Shown: positions 48,890 to 62,940 of the stretch, piece by piece | Layout of the letters: each line of letters begins with the position of its first letter | How positions within the stretch are numbered: the first letter of the stretch is position 1 | NCBI GenBank assembly: GCA_021234155.1 | Contig: JAJEKV010000060.1 | Location: 1,700,988 to 1,764,987, forward strand | Origin: Isoetes taiwanensis | Lineage: Eukaryota > Streptophyta > Lycopodiopsida > Isoetales > Isoetaceae | Length of the DNA stretch: 64,000 nucleotides | Reading direction: 5' to 3' | The notes under the pieces: model-generated | The model's input: the letters and a program-made list of their open reading frames with translations, nothing else | The model's database searches: none | Told to the model about the DNA's origin: nothing | Position numbers and translations under genes: made by a program

Positions 48890-49511
48890 ATGTCTTCTAA
48901 ACAAGGCAAGTTCTGTAATTTCGTTGTTTAATTCTTCTCGTCCCATTCTATTCTCTTTTCGCATTACTAACAATTTTGGTCTTCTTTCATTTTCAGGTGG
49001 AAAGCTGAAGCCACTCAAAGCACCAAAGACTGAGAAGAAAGAATATGATGAGGTTTGTATGTCTTCTTACTCGTTTTTCTGCTTAAATCTGTCAATATCT
49101 GTCAATGCATTGTTTTAGGTTCGATGAATGATGCGGATTGTGGGAAACCTATTGTAAATTATATAATCGCTTGCTTTCTTTGACCTGATTAATAAAGCAC
49201 TGTGGCAGAAGTAGTTTTTGTTTGATACACCTATTTATATTCTGGATTTGTATAGCAAATAAGGGGATCGGATCTTAGGGTTAACATTGCAATGGCTTTG
49301 GTTCGCAGGCTGACAAAGCACATATTGCCAAGAAGAAGGAAGAAGAGAAGGTGAATAGTATATTTCCAGTTTTAATGTAAGTAGTATTGTTAAGGCATTG
49401 AAGTAATGGCGATTGCAATTCTGTTTTCAGGCAATGAAAGAGCTGAAAAATAAGGCATCTGGCAAGGGGCCTCTTACAAGTGGGGGCATAAAGAAGAGCG
49501 GAAAAAAGTAA
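48890..49511 (+). CDS. TMA7: Translation machinery-associated protein 7 (TMA7/CCDC72)
   Basis: Small, highly conserved eukaryotic protein that co-purifies with ribosomes; its exact role in translation is unknown. Four exons: 48890-48905, 48997-49052, 49309-49350, 49431-49511, giving 64 residues, the usual family length. Exon 1 encodes MSSKQ, exon 2 GGKLKPLKAPKTEKKEYDE, exon 3 ADKAHIAKKKEEEK and exon 4 AMKELKNKASGKG to KKSGKK-stop. The protein is almost entirely charged helix with a Lys-rich tail. Introns 2 and 3 are GT-AG. Intron 1 begins CAAG|GCAAGT and ends TTTCAG|GTGG, so it is a GC-AG intron: the only nearby GT would throw the conserved frame out and stop early. The start codon sits in GGCGCCATGT with the conserved MSSKQGGK beginning. 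The gene appears intact and is likely expressed. Confidence 0.96.
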
Positions 49512-49557
49512 ACGGTACACAAAAGTTCTGAATCATGTAGTTGGTGAAACCATTTAC

Positions 49558-49563
49558 AATAAA
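49558..49563 (+). promoter_or_regulatory. AATAAA polyadenylation signal of TMA7
   Basis: Canonical AATAAA 47 bases after the TMA7 stop codon, on the coding strand, at a plausible distance for the near-upstream element. Confidence 0.6.
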
Positions 49564-52152
49564 CATGTAAGGTGAAGCCAAAGATGAGATATATGGAGTA
49601 TGCTAAATATGAATAGTGAAATTTTTAGCTGTTATTGCTAATCTGAATAGTATATCTTACTTGGATTGACCAGTTGCATATAATTGAAATTTCTTTTGCC
49701 GAAAGGCCGTGCTTAGTCTATTTGGTTTGCTATGTGTAACCTTTCCTGTTGCTATGAAGTACTATAAGAAATTTATGGACAAATATTACGAATTTCATGG
49801 AGAATCGAATATGAATAGCAAATCATACAGATACACATCAGTTTTCTTGTGCAAAAATTCTGTAAATAAGGATCCATCAAATGTTATATGTTGTACAATT
49901 CTTGTGCTAGTATGTAGCATCTCTTGTGGAGGGGAATAGACATCATTTGGATAGTCTTGAAGCATTCACTGAAGTAGTTGAGAATGCAGTTCAGATGAGC
50001 ATTAATGGCAGGGTGTTCATAGATAGTTATTTGTGGGATGTCTGGTTTCAGGCATGACTTTTGAGCTTGCCTTTGGCATCGTCTGGAATATTTACTGAGG
50101 TAATATTAACAGGTCATTTTTCTAAAACTGTGATCTGAAGTATTAACAAAATTTATGGATAATGTGAATGATTAACAAAAAGGAAAATTTTGAAAATCCC
50201 CCTACATTTGGGCAGTGATGGGCATGATCAGTTTCTAGCATGGTGCTAAAACATTGGATTGAACCCACAATTTCAGAATCGGACCCCTCAACTGATTCAT
50301 CTCGAATTAAGGTCTGCAAGCTGCTGAATTACTAATTGACTACAAAGATCCATCTGATGCATCTAAATAAAGCTATTGGAGTCTTCCGATGATTCATTCA
50401 TAGTGAAGACAATAAAAATACATTCGTTCAATCCTTAAACTGAATTGCTTATATAGAAACACTAAAAACCAAGCTACACTCTATAAATTGATTGCTTTAG
50501 AGTGTTACGGTTCTACAAACAAGAACCAAAATGGAACAAATCAAGGTGCTGCGCACGAAGGGTTGTCCTCTGATGACCTGAAAGTGTGCTTGCATGTTTT
50601 GTTATTTCATGTTTCTGAGCTCATAGGATTCACTATATCAACACTTGCTCCTCGCGGCTACTTTATAATTTGAAAATTCTTCATCTTACGATTCTTGGCA
50701 CGATGCAAAAAAGTCTCATTCCCAATGCCCACCCTTGTCGCTTTAGTATTTGAAACAGGAGAAAACCACATCAATGCAACAAAAGAGAGCGACATAGAAT
50801 GGCTTTACCATCTACAAAATGGAGCTCTTGAGCAAAATATATTTGTTACAGAGAAACAAAAGGGAATGTTTATGAAATATAAAATGAAAATTACACAAAT
50901 TGAAATGGACAAAACAATGAAGATTGTTTTGATTCCTAGGACTAGTCTTCAATATGTGGCAAAGGCTTTAGTCTTCAAATATGTGGAAAACCTTGGCACA
51001 AGGTCTGAAGAAGGATGATCCACCTCAAAGCTTAGAAGGGATTATAAAGAATGACAGCACGTTCCATGCTTTAAAAATTAGATACATTGCATCGAAATAC
51101 AATTTGACAATGTGAAGACAATCATGCATGCAGTTGTAGGGTTAGGTTTTGAGAGAGAGCCTCAAACACAAACTCACATTTTAAAGCAAAGTAGTTTCAT
51201 CAACAACACTGGTCAAAATTGATTGCTTAACCGAATACCTGGAGACAAACAAGAAATGCTTAAGCAAACATGCACATAGCTGCTAGAACTGTTGATATAG
51301 TTATATTGAATTAAATATCTAGTAACAACGTCGATGTCCTTGTGTGTGTATGTGTTTTTTTTTTGTTGAAATACCTACAGTTCAAGAAGTGCATGCGACA
51401 TCTAAACAACCTCAAATAATGGTATGCCTGAAATACATGATAAGACCGTAACAAATCCTAAAATGCCATAACCGGTAGATCCAAGAATGGTCGACCCAAT
51501 TTCTATTCTAGAGTGCCAGAATGGCGACATAGCGTGCAAGAATTCCTAAATAACATCCATGTCATGTTTAGAAATGTAAGCTCTAATAGTGTTTGTTTGC
51601 TTTACGGTGGTAAATATATGTGCATGGACATGAAATGATATGGCCCATTACGATTGGTTGAAAACCTTAGTCTAAATTGTCCTCTGGTCAATCTGGCCGA
51701 TTCTGGCCCTGTTTCTTATCGAAGATCCAAGCTAGCTAATAAAAATAGAAGAACCAACGCCTATAATTGCAAAATCAGACTCAAAACTATGGATAGATAA
51801 ATGAAACAAGAAAGTGCACCTTGCATGTTTTGAGATATTTCATATCTGACATTTAGCAGTAGATATGAAAGGCTTCTTTGTGACTCTTTTAGCAACTGTT
51901 TGGATAGAAAAGCTAGCTCCACATTCTACATTTTTATTTCTCAGATGGATTTCCACCACACTTTATTAGCATGCTGATTGCACAAAAGAAACTAAATCTG
52001 CCTATAATGTTTTATCAGATAAAGACAATGGATGAAAAGTCCATCCACTGATCATGTATTATTAAACAACAACTCCAGAATAAGAATCTTGTAGCACTTG
52101 AAACGATGTGCAAAAAGAGCATTTGATCAATGATTAACAAGGATCAAATTGT
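49564..52152. other. Intergenic; one unidentified ORF
   Basis: AT-rich. The + strand ORF at 50695-51018 (107 codons) contains IFVTEKQKGMFMKYKMKITQ and is followed by a short repeated phrase (LQYVAKALVFKYVENL). I recognise no family; it may be element-derived. A T12 tract is near 51355. Confidence 0.35.
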
Positions 52153-52300
52153 CTAACAAATATCACTTCCTTTTAGCACTAGTTCTTTGATCCGCCTCTC
52201 AAGCTCATCTTTATTAGCCCCAACAATTTTGTCAGCCAGAGCCTCCGATTTTATGAATAAAAAGATTGGCATGGCCTTAACGCCCAGTTTTGAAGATGGA
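52153..52300 (-). pseudogene. Thioredoxin h C-terminal exon fragment
   Basis: The - strand frame reads LGVKAMPIFLFIKSEALADK, then IVGANKDELERRIKELVL, ending at a stop at 52153. This is the C-terminal third of an h-type thioredoxin: the cis-proline loop (VKAMP), the following beta strands and the last helix (VGANKDELExxI). The usual Gly in FFKxGE is replaced (IKSEAL). The WCGPC active-site exon is not seen upstream as far as 57 kb, where LINE insertions intervene. It is therefore either the last exon of a broken gene or a truncated pseudogene. Upstream codons (52300-52359) do not match the family and no clear 3' splice site is visible. Confidence 0.7.
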
Positions 52301-52650
52301 TGATGCATATTAGAGCCCCAATAGATCATACACCAATTATAGCTTATCCTGAATTCCAATTGGATTCTCTATCATAACTCCCATAGTTGATTCTCTTGCT
52401 CCAAGCATTATAAAGAATTCTTACATACATGTACACTACTTTGATAATAAGGATTTGTGGTTCAGAATCAGCCTTTTATTGGCCTTTTTAACCATTCCAT
52501 GGTATGCATGGCCCTGCCAAAACAATGCCACTTCTCGAGGAAATTTTTTCTTCCTTAGTTTAACAACCTACATGTCCTTGTTATATGAACTCTTTAATTA
52601 CCACTTTTGGCTTCCACATTCACATTCCAATTTACGACCCATTTTTCTTA

Positions 52651-53340
52651 AGAATAGAATAGAATAGAATAGAATAGATTTTTTAACGTCCACGAAGTCT
52701 AAGAGGCAATGGGACCCATACAATGACCTAGTACAACCATTACTACTAGGATTAAAAAACACATGCCTCGAAAGGTTTTCAAGAGAGAAACCTTTGCATT
52801 AACGATGATACTAGACAAGCAAGAAAACAATATAGGTAGGTGATGATGACTACTGAGGGCTCAATAATTGAAGACGCTCATCGAGAACCTCATGTATGTA
52901 TAATACGAAATCATGCACAGATGAGGCTCTGAGAAGTTGTGGAAGCATGGAATGGAATGCTAAAGTCAAATAACGATTCCTGACCATCTCAAAAGCAGGA
53001 CATCTTAGCAAAACATGGCTTTCACCTTCAATAACCTGTAACTGCTAACATGCACATAATCTCGCTTCTCATGGCAATTACAACTGGTTCCATCTACTTG
53101 TCTCAATCGTAGCTTGTGGGACCCTATGCGAATTGATGCAATAGCTACAAGCCTTTTCCTGGATAAGGAAGCAAGCAAATAAGCTTGTGGTCCTGGTGCC
53201 AAAGTGGAATTTATATATGTATGATAACGACTAATTTTAACTTGGGTTAAGGTAATTGCATCCCACATCTTCTGAGAAAAACGACCATTGAGATATTGTT
53301 GCAAAAGCTCAAGTTCAGAACTAGCAAGCACTAGAAAACA
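52651..53340 (-). mobile_element. 5'-truncated LINE, - strand, with (ATTCT)n tail
   Basis: The - strand frame at 53331-53005 contains the C-terminal region of a plant LINE ORF2 (LLASLSRKRLVAIASIRIGS followed by HKLRLRQVDG). After a frame change come SHVLLRCPAFEMVRNRYLTL and VLYIHEVLDERLQLLS. The 3' UTR ends in GACGTTAAAAAAT and a pentamer tail, which reads AGAAT repeats at 52651-52678 on the + strand. No RT core remains. Confidence 0.8.
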
Positions 53341-53929
53341 TGATTATAATAGACCATCAAATATAGGTCATCAAATATATCCTAGACCACCATGTGGTAT
53401 GTTTGATAATGTTATTGCATTCCATCTTGCTTATTCTTTCTTAAGGCTAGGAATCCTTTTCATCCCCCTATCAGAAAGCTAGCTAATTGAGCAATCCCTT
53501 GCTTTTGGAAGTGAATTTCAAAGCTATATGCATCCAACTTACAACTTAACATAGACCTTATCTAATACTCAGCTTGGATGATATATTTATAGGAGTTTTG
53601 ACCGCTCCCTAGGCCCTGCTTATAAGAGTTTTGACTCCTCCCAAGCTATCGTATCAGACGTGTCAAAGCTCACTAAAACCGAAGAGTCGTGCCTTGCAAT
53701 ATTGAGCAATAAAACCCGTAAGTTTATGCTCACACTCTTTCTATAGAGTCAAAGGTTCTAACAACCTTAAAATTTGATTATATCTGGCTTCCATAGCCTA
53801 ACACCCCAAGCAATGCATCATCATATTCTAAATTTGATTTGCAACCCCAACCAACACATTGGCATAGACCACCTTTAGGTCTTTTACATGCTCAACTTGT
53901 GGGGTACTTTGATGCTCATGCCATATTGT

Positions 53930-54182
53930 TTGCTAAACATCATGACTTGGCATTATACATACTTGAGGTTCTAGATAAACGTATGCAATTACTGAGCCCC
54001 CAGTAGTCATTATCTCTGTTTGTCTAGTATCATCATTACTGCAAAGGTTTTTCCCTTGAAAACTATTCGAGGCAGGGGTTTTTTAATCCTAGTAGTAATG
54101 ATTGTACTAGCCCATTGTATGGATCCCATGACCTATTGGTCTCCGTGGACGTTAAAAAACTATTCTATTCTATTCTATTCTT
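53930..54182 (+). mobile_element. 5'-truncated LINE 3' end, + strand, with (TATTC)n tail
   Basis: The + strand near 53941-54000 reads HDLALYILEVLDKRMQLLSP, the same C-terminal LINE peptide as in the - strand copy. It is followed by the same 3' UTR and a TATTC tail at 54161-54181. How far the copy extends to the left is unclear. Confidence 0.7.
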
Positions 54183-56973
54183 TAAAGCACTCAGTAGATT
54201 CCTCATCAAAGAACTATTGTCTCATCTCTAGCTGTAAATGATCTTCTCAATAAGTGTCATTTATCTCTTAAAGACCATTGCATCGCAAGTGAAGCACTAT
54301 TATGCTCCATCCGCACATCAATCAATATGGTGTCCATCCATATATGTGTTTGATGTTAATACGAAGTTCATGGCCAAAGGAAAAAAAAAAGAAAGAAAAA
54401 AGAGACACCCCAAATGACTCAGTCTAGCACGACTGATTGGCCTTGCAAACTCTCAACAACTTATAGAATTACATAGATCTTGGTTTCTACTAGTTCCCAA
54501 GTGATACCACCATGTTCTCCATACCTGACCTCTCATTAGAAGTTCTTGTTGTGGGTAGCCTTGCTTTCTCACTTTGGCTTCGAGCTTTTCAAGTCATTTC
54601 TCGACCTTGCTTTGTAGCACAACCCCTGTATTTGCTTACCTAAGTCAATTGCAACTTTAGTACTCAGCTTCTTGACCATGTCAAAAGCTTTCTATACCTC
54701 CAACTAATACTTGAACTTCATTCAAGAGTCTTATATAAGATTTAATTTTCCAGAATCTATTCATACACTTCCAACCATTGGTAGCCAAGCTCAGAAAAAT
54801 TTTCAACCCCAAGACACTATTAAAGGTGAAACTATCTTATACAGCTCGCCCCTTACCAAGATCAACTCTCGAAAAGGAATAACCATATCAATGAGGTAAT
54901 CATAGATAGGATCCAATTATTGGTAAACTTGCAAGTTTATCTTCTTTCCGCTTTAATTATCTGCCACAAAAGTCAATTTCCTTGACTACTTGTTCTAACA
55001 CATAATCACTGCTTTGTCGATCTAAAGTTACAAAGCGTAATATACATCTTACTTTACAGAATAAGGTATTACTAAAATACCTATACAAACCCAACCTATA
55101 TATTGCAACCCATATGTTTTACCCCAAGCCCCGCTTGAGCATATTAGATAATAAGATGTAAGTCCCCTTGAATACATGAATTGCGCAATTCCTAGTTGGG
55201 TATATAGAGTTAATTCCTTCATGAATATAATAACTCAAATAACATTTTTGTTTTTAAACAACAGATGTTGAGACTTTCTAATCAATCTTAGTAATTTAGT
55301 TTTGAATAGAAGTAAAGCTTTATATGGAACCACAAAGTCCAATCAACCTTATATTCTAATGAATATTGTAGCCTTACATTGATTGATCCTCCTAGAGGCA
55401 CCCTCTAAAATCAATTGAAATGAATACTACAATATTTTATTGCAGGATACCATATGATCCTTACTTGAAGCTGCATGCTTCTTTGTTAGCCTGAGTTCTA
55501 TCACCTTAAGCCTTGCTTAAGATAACTCTTATCGACTTTACACAAATCATCAACTTGGAGCTTTTAAATCACATGCAATTTTTAGTGCTTTTCCAAAAAA
55601 AACCCTTTAAAATAGCTAACAAGTTGCTTTGCAATTACTATCTTGTAGTTTCTATATGATAAGTTCTTAAGCTTCCCATGCTGCAACTCGTATATAGAGT
55701 TATACTCTATTCTCTAGATACTTAACTAACATTTTTGACATATAGTACATCTTGACCCAACAATTCGAGATTGTATATGTCAATTAATCTTATCTACAAC
55801 CTTTGAAACTTCTCAAAGGAATTTTCATACCTCAAGCTAGTTAACCTTTCATGGATTGCCAACTTCCATTAATTCAACCAAGATCATATTTGGTATTCAT
55901 AAGAAAGCATACAATACAGGCATGAAACCTTTAGATCCCTTTAGAATTTCTTCCTAGGATTCAAAAACCTTATTCTAAACAAGTATTGCTATTCTAAAAG
56001 TTCTCTCTATTTATGGTCTAGATAGTCCTAAAGGAGTATCTTTTTAACCATGATCACTAACCAATTGTTCTAAATATTATGCACTAGTCCCTTTAGTGCC
56101 AAGCAACAAGCCAAAATTTCATTTCAATGCTTATTTTCAACTTCTAGTTTTTGCTTATTCAGTAGCGTGAGCCGACTAGGCATGATCCCAAATCATGACA
56201 CCCTATGATGCACTCATTGAAATTATTTTTGAGGAGACAATAATGCTTTTTGTAAAAGCACAATTTCTTTGGATTTCCTAAACATAAGGATGCTCTTCAA
56301 AAACAATCATCCTGGATGTCAAAAACTAGTCATCAACTAGATTTATGATCCAAAACTCTTATGAGTTTATATGCTTCAAAGTATGGCCTATGGTCCACAT
56401 TACCATGTAGTTCGTTTACTTTCCATTACCGAATTTCCGATTCTGCTCAACACTTCCCAAGTGCTGAGAACAAGCATAATTCTTGGAGCGACTACACCAT
56501 ACATGAATCCAGGTCACATAATTCAACACCAGTGTTGAATTATAAGACCTCTAGTCTCTATAATGAATGCAATACCTTTGTAATGCAAGAAGACCAGCCT
56601 TGCCATCTTCAAATAAGGCCTTCTAGTAGCGTTAGACTATTAATATTAGGTGAGGAAACAACCTTATTATAATATCACTGGAATAAGGCTCTATGGATTA
56701 GATCCATTGCCCAAATGCCCAAAAAGGCACTATGGCTAACTAGAATAGTTATGCATAGCATCAATAGGTTTCGCATCACCTGGATATGACTAATTGTTCC
56801 CTTACTATCCTCGAAGTGCCAGACCCCGTTTCACCAGTGCAAGAGTCCCTGGCTCTTTGAAATGCCTCCAGAGCCTGTAACAAATGCGTATACCGAAAAA
56901 AAGGGAAGAATCACCCCCTGTTCAACGTCCCACAATTAACTTCATCAATTGCCAATAGGGGAGAACGAACTTA
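54183..56973 (-). other. Possible internal region of a minus-oriented LTR element
   Basis: Lies downstream of the LTR and PBS at 56974-57382 in the element's orientation, so it should hold gag. The - strand gives only short readable stretches, for example LQALEAFQRARDSCTGE (about 56880) and MVKKLSTKVAIDLGKQIQGL (about 54680). No catalytic motif is seen and no second LTR was found, so the content is uncertain. Confidence 0.3.
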
Positions 56974-56985
56974 GCTCTGACACCA
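56974..56985 (-). other. Initiator-Met tRNA primer-binding site
   Basis: On the - strand TGGTGTCAGAGC follows one base after the LTR end (AACA). It differs at one position from the standard plant PBS TGGTATCAGAGC. Confidence 0.8.
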
Positions 56986-56986
56986 A

Positions 56987-57382
56987 TGTTAAAAACCTCA
57001 CAAGAGGCCAAGTCTGGCTACAATGAATTGCTTGGGTTCTCCACTCCTTGAGTCCATTGGACTCCCCACGCCAAACTTGCATTAATCCCAGATCGTTCTC
57101 GGAACAATTTTACCCGGTCTTCTGTCCTTGAGATCTATGACCTCTTATATAATATACCAACTCTAGTGGCATGCCACCACGCATATGCATGCATGCATGT
57201 GTTAACTCTAGTGAACAACCACTTAACTGGCTGTTTTTAGACACTTGGCCCTTTTATTATGCATTAATGCCACTTGTCCTTTAAACCTATAATCCTTAGG
57301 TTGAATGGTCCTATATGACCTAGGCCCAACATATGTATGTAGCATATCTATATGGTCTAGGGCCTAACATATGTACGTAACA
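56987..57382 (-). repeat. 396-bp LTR with TGTTA...TAACA ends
   Basis: On the + strand it begins TGTTAAAAACCTCACAAG and ends CATATGTACGTAACA, giving matching 5-bp inverted ends. The PBS lies just outside its left edge, so in - orientation this is a 5' LTR. A TATATAA box is on the - strand near 57150. A GCATATGCATGCATGCATG alternating stretch is near 57183. Near its right end AACATATGTATGTA / AACATATGTACGTA form a short direct repeat. Confidence 0.8.
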
Positions 57383-59930
57383 TTGGGCATTTGCATTTGT
57401 CTCACTTACAAAGTTGTTCCAATTGGGATTTGATGGAATTCCTAGGTTGAACATCTATTTGATAAAGTTTCTAATTTGGTTTCTTGGCTTGTGTAAACAT
57501 TGGGGTGTTGGGGGTTTAGGATTCTTGGTCTGGAATACGTTGGTATTCCAGATTTTGGGAGGGATTTTTGGCCTTTGGGTTTGTTGTCATGGCAGAATTG
57601 GGGTTTTCCTATGGGCTCTGTTCTAGAAATTTTGTTCGGGCACGATTATCCAAGACGCAACCTTCTTTTCCAGATTTGAGCATTATAGAACTTTGCAAAA
57701 TCAGCAGGGAAGAGGTTTTTGCATGCAGTGGATGATTAATAAGTTGCAGCCACATTTTTAGATCCTCTAGACAACACAAGCAATGCTTGGTCAGGTTTGA
57801 TTAGAGGTTTGCAGTAGATCTGGTATAGATCTAACTGACGAAAAGATTGACATGGTAATTATTTATGCCCCCTTTTTCTCATATATAGGATGGATACCTA
57901 CTTCTTCTTCTTTTTTTCCCAGTTCCTTTTGCTTTTTGTAGATATTGGCTTCATTTTGCTCCCCTTTTTGTGGAGGTAGAATAAGAGGCTATTCTTGAAG
58001 AAAAAGGTACCACATAATCAATCTCGCAGAGACCACCATTGAACGAGAATAATAGATCCAATATTGCAGGAATTTTTGGTCCTCAATCGCAAGTGCAGAG
58101 ATCAGATTTGATATATTCACCTTCCAAGACTGGGAGGATCTCCAAAGTGCTCTTGACCTGCAAGTTCAAGGTTTTTCGCCTATACTTTGTGATTAGTATG
58201 TATTATTTCATTCCGAGGGAGGGAATGACAGCTACATCTATCACCGTGCCTATCATGAGATGGACATAATTGTTGCAGTCAAAACATGCCTTGGTCTCAG
58301 ACTCTAATGGCCAGTATGTGGGAATAAGTAATGCTTCAGTGCAGACATTAGAGTCAAGGTTACTGCCACAATAGAAGCATTGTGTTGAGGTGGGAATGCA
58401 GTCATTGGAAAGGAAACATGTTGAGGTGGGAGTACAAACATCTCCACAATCCATAGTGGACTAGGAACTGCAACATCAAGCTAGAGAACAAGAGCAGGTT
58501 GCCTTAGTATATGCTGCTACTAGGACCCTGACCTTGCGTATCATAGGGGTTGCAAAGCATTATATATGTTTAGGTGTATATAGTACCTCATGAATGGTAT
58601 TATATGTACTATACCTTAAAGTTACTTTGCCAAATTGCCTACTTTTGCGTTTAATACCGTACTCAATGTACTGGTGCAAAAAATGCGTATAGTACATACT
58701 TATAAAAAAAGGGAGGGAACTCCAAATGTCATAAATATCAAAACAAGATTCAAATGTACACCTAAATTCGAAATTATTAAAAAAATTCTCATAAGCAAAT
58801 ACTTTCCCCTCTTTCTACTTTTTCTTCTTTCGGCTGACCTAAGCAATGCCAGCTATGTTCAATTTTTTCGATGTAGTTATATGTTACAAGTACAAGGACT
58901 TATTATCGGAATAGGTAGGTGTAGATGAAGCAGAGGTAGTGAAAGATCTACCTGTAGTAGGTGAGTAACATGATCGATTACATCTGCTAGTTTACCAAAT
59001 AAAGATAATCTTGACGTGATTGAAGAAAAAGAAATTGGCACCAATGATGAAGTTACAAATGAGGAGCTTGTGTGGAAGTCGTCTATAAACTAAGTATGAG
59101 GACGAAGATGGCGAAGAGCAAGGGAATGTACAACGATTCCTTTTTTTATTATTAATTTGGGCATACTTTTTTTTAAGAGCTCAAATTTAAGTTGGAATAT
59201 GAGGAGTTAAACTTTAATTATAGCTATTTTGGTTAAAAATTTTGAGAAAACTTATTTATAGAGTAATATAGTATGATCTATTGTTTAAACCTATAAATTT
59301 AATGTAATTGCAACTATTTGAGACTGTAACTTTATTTTAGAAAATGACATGAAGTATTTAATGTACTATATGTAAAGTACCTATTCTATATATTTTATAA
59401 GTATTTAGCAAATACAAAAAACGTATTTAAAGTACATTTAAATTGGAAGTACAAAACTCGTATTAGTATGTTAAACATGTATGGTACCCCTACCATACTC
59501 GACGAACCTGACAACAATCTTGCAGAGGTAGAGACTGGTGCCCATTCAGATGTGGGTGATGTTTTGCACGTGATGGTTGCTGGAGTTGTCTCTGCTACTA
59601 CGGTGGAAGCGGCAAGACCTGATCGTCCTTGGCATCCTTTGGTTCAGTTTCACAATGCTCTAAGTTGTCGACATATTCTTTAGCATGGAACCGTCTCAGA
59701 GGGACTAGTTTCTCAGTACAGAAGGACCTTTTGCCTCCTTGATTATATAACCGTAAAGAGAACAAGGTCATATCAGCTTGTCTGCAAAAGAAATATGTAA
59801 TGTATAGGGGAGGCGCAATAACCATTCTAGACCAATGGCCTTCCAATTCTTTGGCTGGCTATAACTGGATATTTTAAGTAGCATAAAATTACCATTAGCA
59901 TTAGATTATTTATCTTATATTTTTTAAGCT
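57383..59930. other. Intergenic; repeat-derived fragments only
   Basis: The + strand near 58995-59095 reads LPNKDNLDVIEEKEIGTNDE, then ELVWKSSIN, acidic and transposase-tail-like, but not assignable. The - strand ORF at 58203-58454 is Cys-rich because of an imperfect repeat (TGTTGAGGTGGGA at about 58382 and 58420). Many GTAC-containing words recur at 58560-58700 and 59340-59500. No gene is called. Confidence 0.35.
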
Positions 59931-60162
59931 TCCATGATCATTTATTTTCAGAAGGTGGTCATTACGGATGTTGCTCGTCTCCCTATCATGGTTTATACTA
60001 TGGCAATAGGGCCGCAGTGCCTCAAAACCTGCAGGAAGCAGGTCAAGGCAACACGCTATCAATGCCATATAAGCCCTACATTAGAACAGGGTCCACATCT
60101 GTTCTATTCTATTTGTTGTTTGAACTCCACGGCCAATTTGATCTCTGTTGAATGTTAAATCG
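59931..60162 (+). mobile_element. Possible LINE 3' end before the microsatellite
   Basis: The segment ends TTGAATGTTAAATCG directly before (TATC)n, which resembles the LINE 3' UTR ends at 52.7 and 54.2 kb (GACGTTAAAAAA before ATTCT repeats). The upstream open frame (59934-60158) has no LINE motif, so this is an inference from the layout. Confidence 0.3.
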
Positions 60163-62715
<2,553 letters not shown>

Positions 62716-62723
62716 TCAATCTG

Positions 62724-62893
62724 CTTTTTGCTGGGCTTCTTTCTGCTGGGCTTCTTTCTGCTGGGCTTCTTTCATGAGAGCCCTCTTCCTTATGTTGAGG
62801 CTAATTTCTTTCATGAGAGCCCTCTTTCTTTCATGAGAGCCCTCTTCCTTCTGCTGGGCTTCTTTCATGAGAGCCCTCTTCCTTATGTGGGTC
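62724..62893. repeat. Minisatellite of 15-bp and 18-bp units
   Basis: A 15-bp unit (TGCTGGGCTTCTTTC) repeats three times at about 62728-62775 and recurs at 62852. An 18-bp unit (TTTCATGAGAGCCCTCTT) occurs four times between 62770 and 62882. Both periods are multiples of three, so frames stay open on both strands: + reads LLGFF and HESPL repeats, - reads KEAQQ and KRALM repeats. Confidence 0.9.
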
Positions 62894-62940
62894 TCAACTG
62901 TGTCTTCATTGAAAAACTCGGCAAGCCACCATAGCACATT

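Larger units (their letters stand above)
52651..54182. repeat. Inverted repeat of two LINE 3' ends (arms about 250 bp)
   Basis: 52651-52915 and 53941-54182 are reverse complements with modest divergence. Shared words include TTTTTTAACGTCCACG, TACTACTAGGATTAAAAAAC, AACCTTTGCA, ATGATACTAGACAA, GAACCTCA-GTATGTATAAT and the pentamer tails at both outer ends. This looks like a foldback transposon but is better explained by two LINE copies inserted head to head. Confidence 0.85.

Noticed and set aside
52651-54182. A classical foldback or TIR DNA transposon
   Set aside because: Both arms encode a LINE C-terminal peptide and end in the same LINE-type tail, so paired LINE 3' ends explain the structure better.
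58203-58454. Cys-rich - strand ORF that might be a small secreted peptide
   Set aside because: The cysteines come from an imperfect nucleotide repeat, there is no signal peptide, and the reverse strand frame is equally open.
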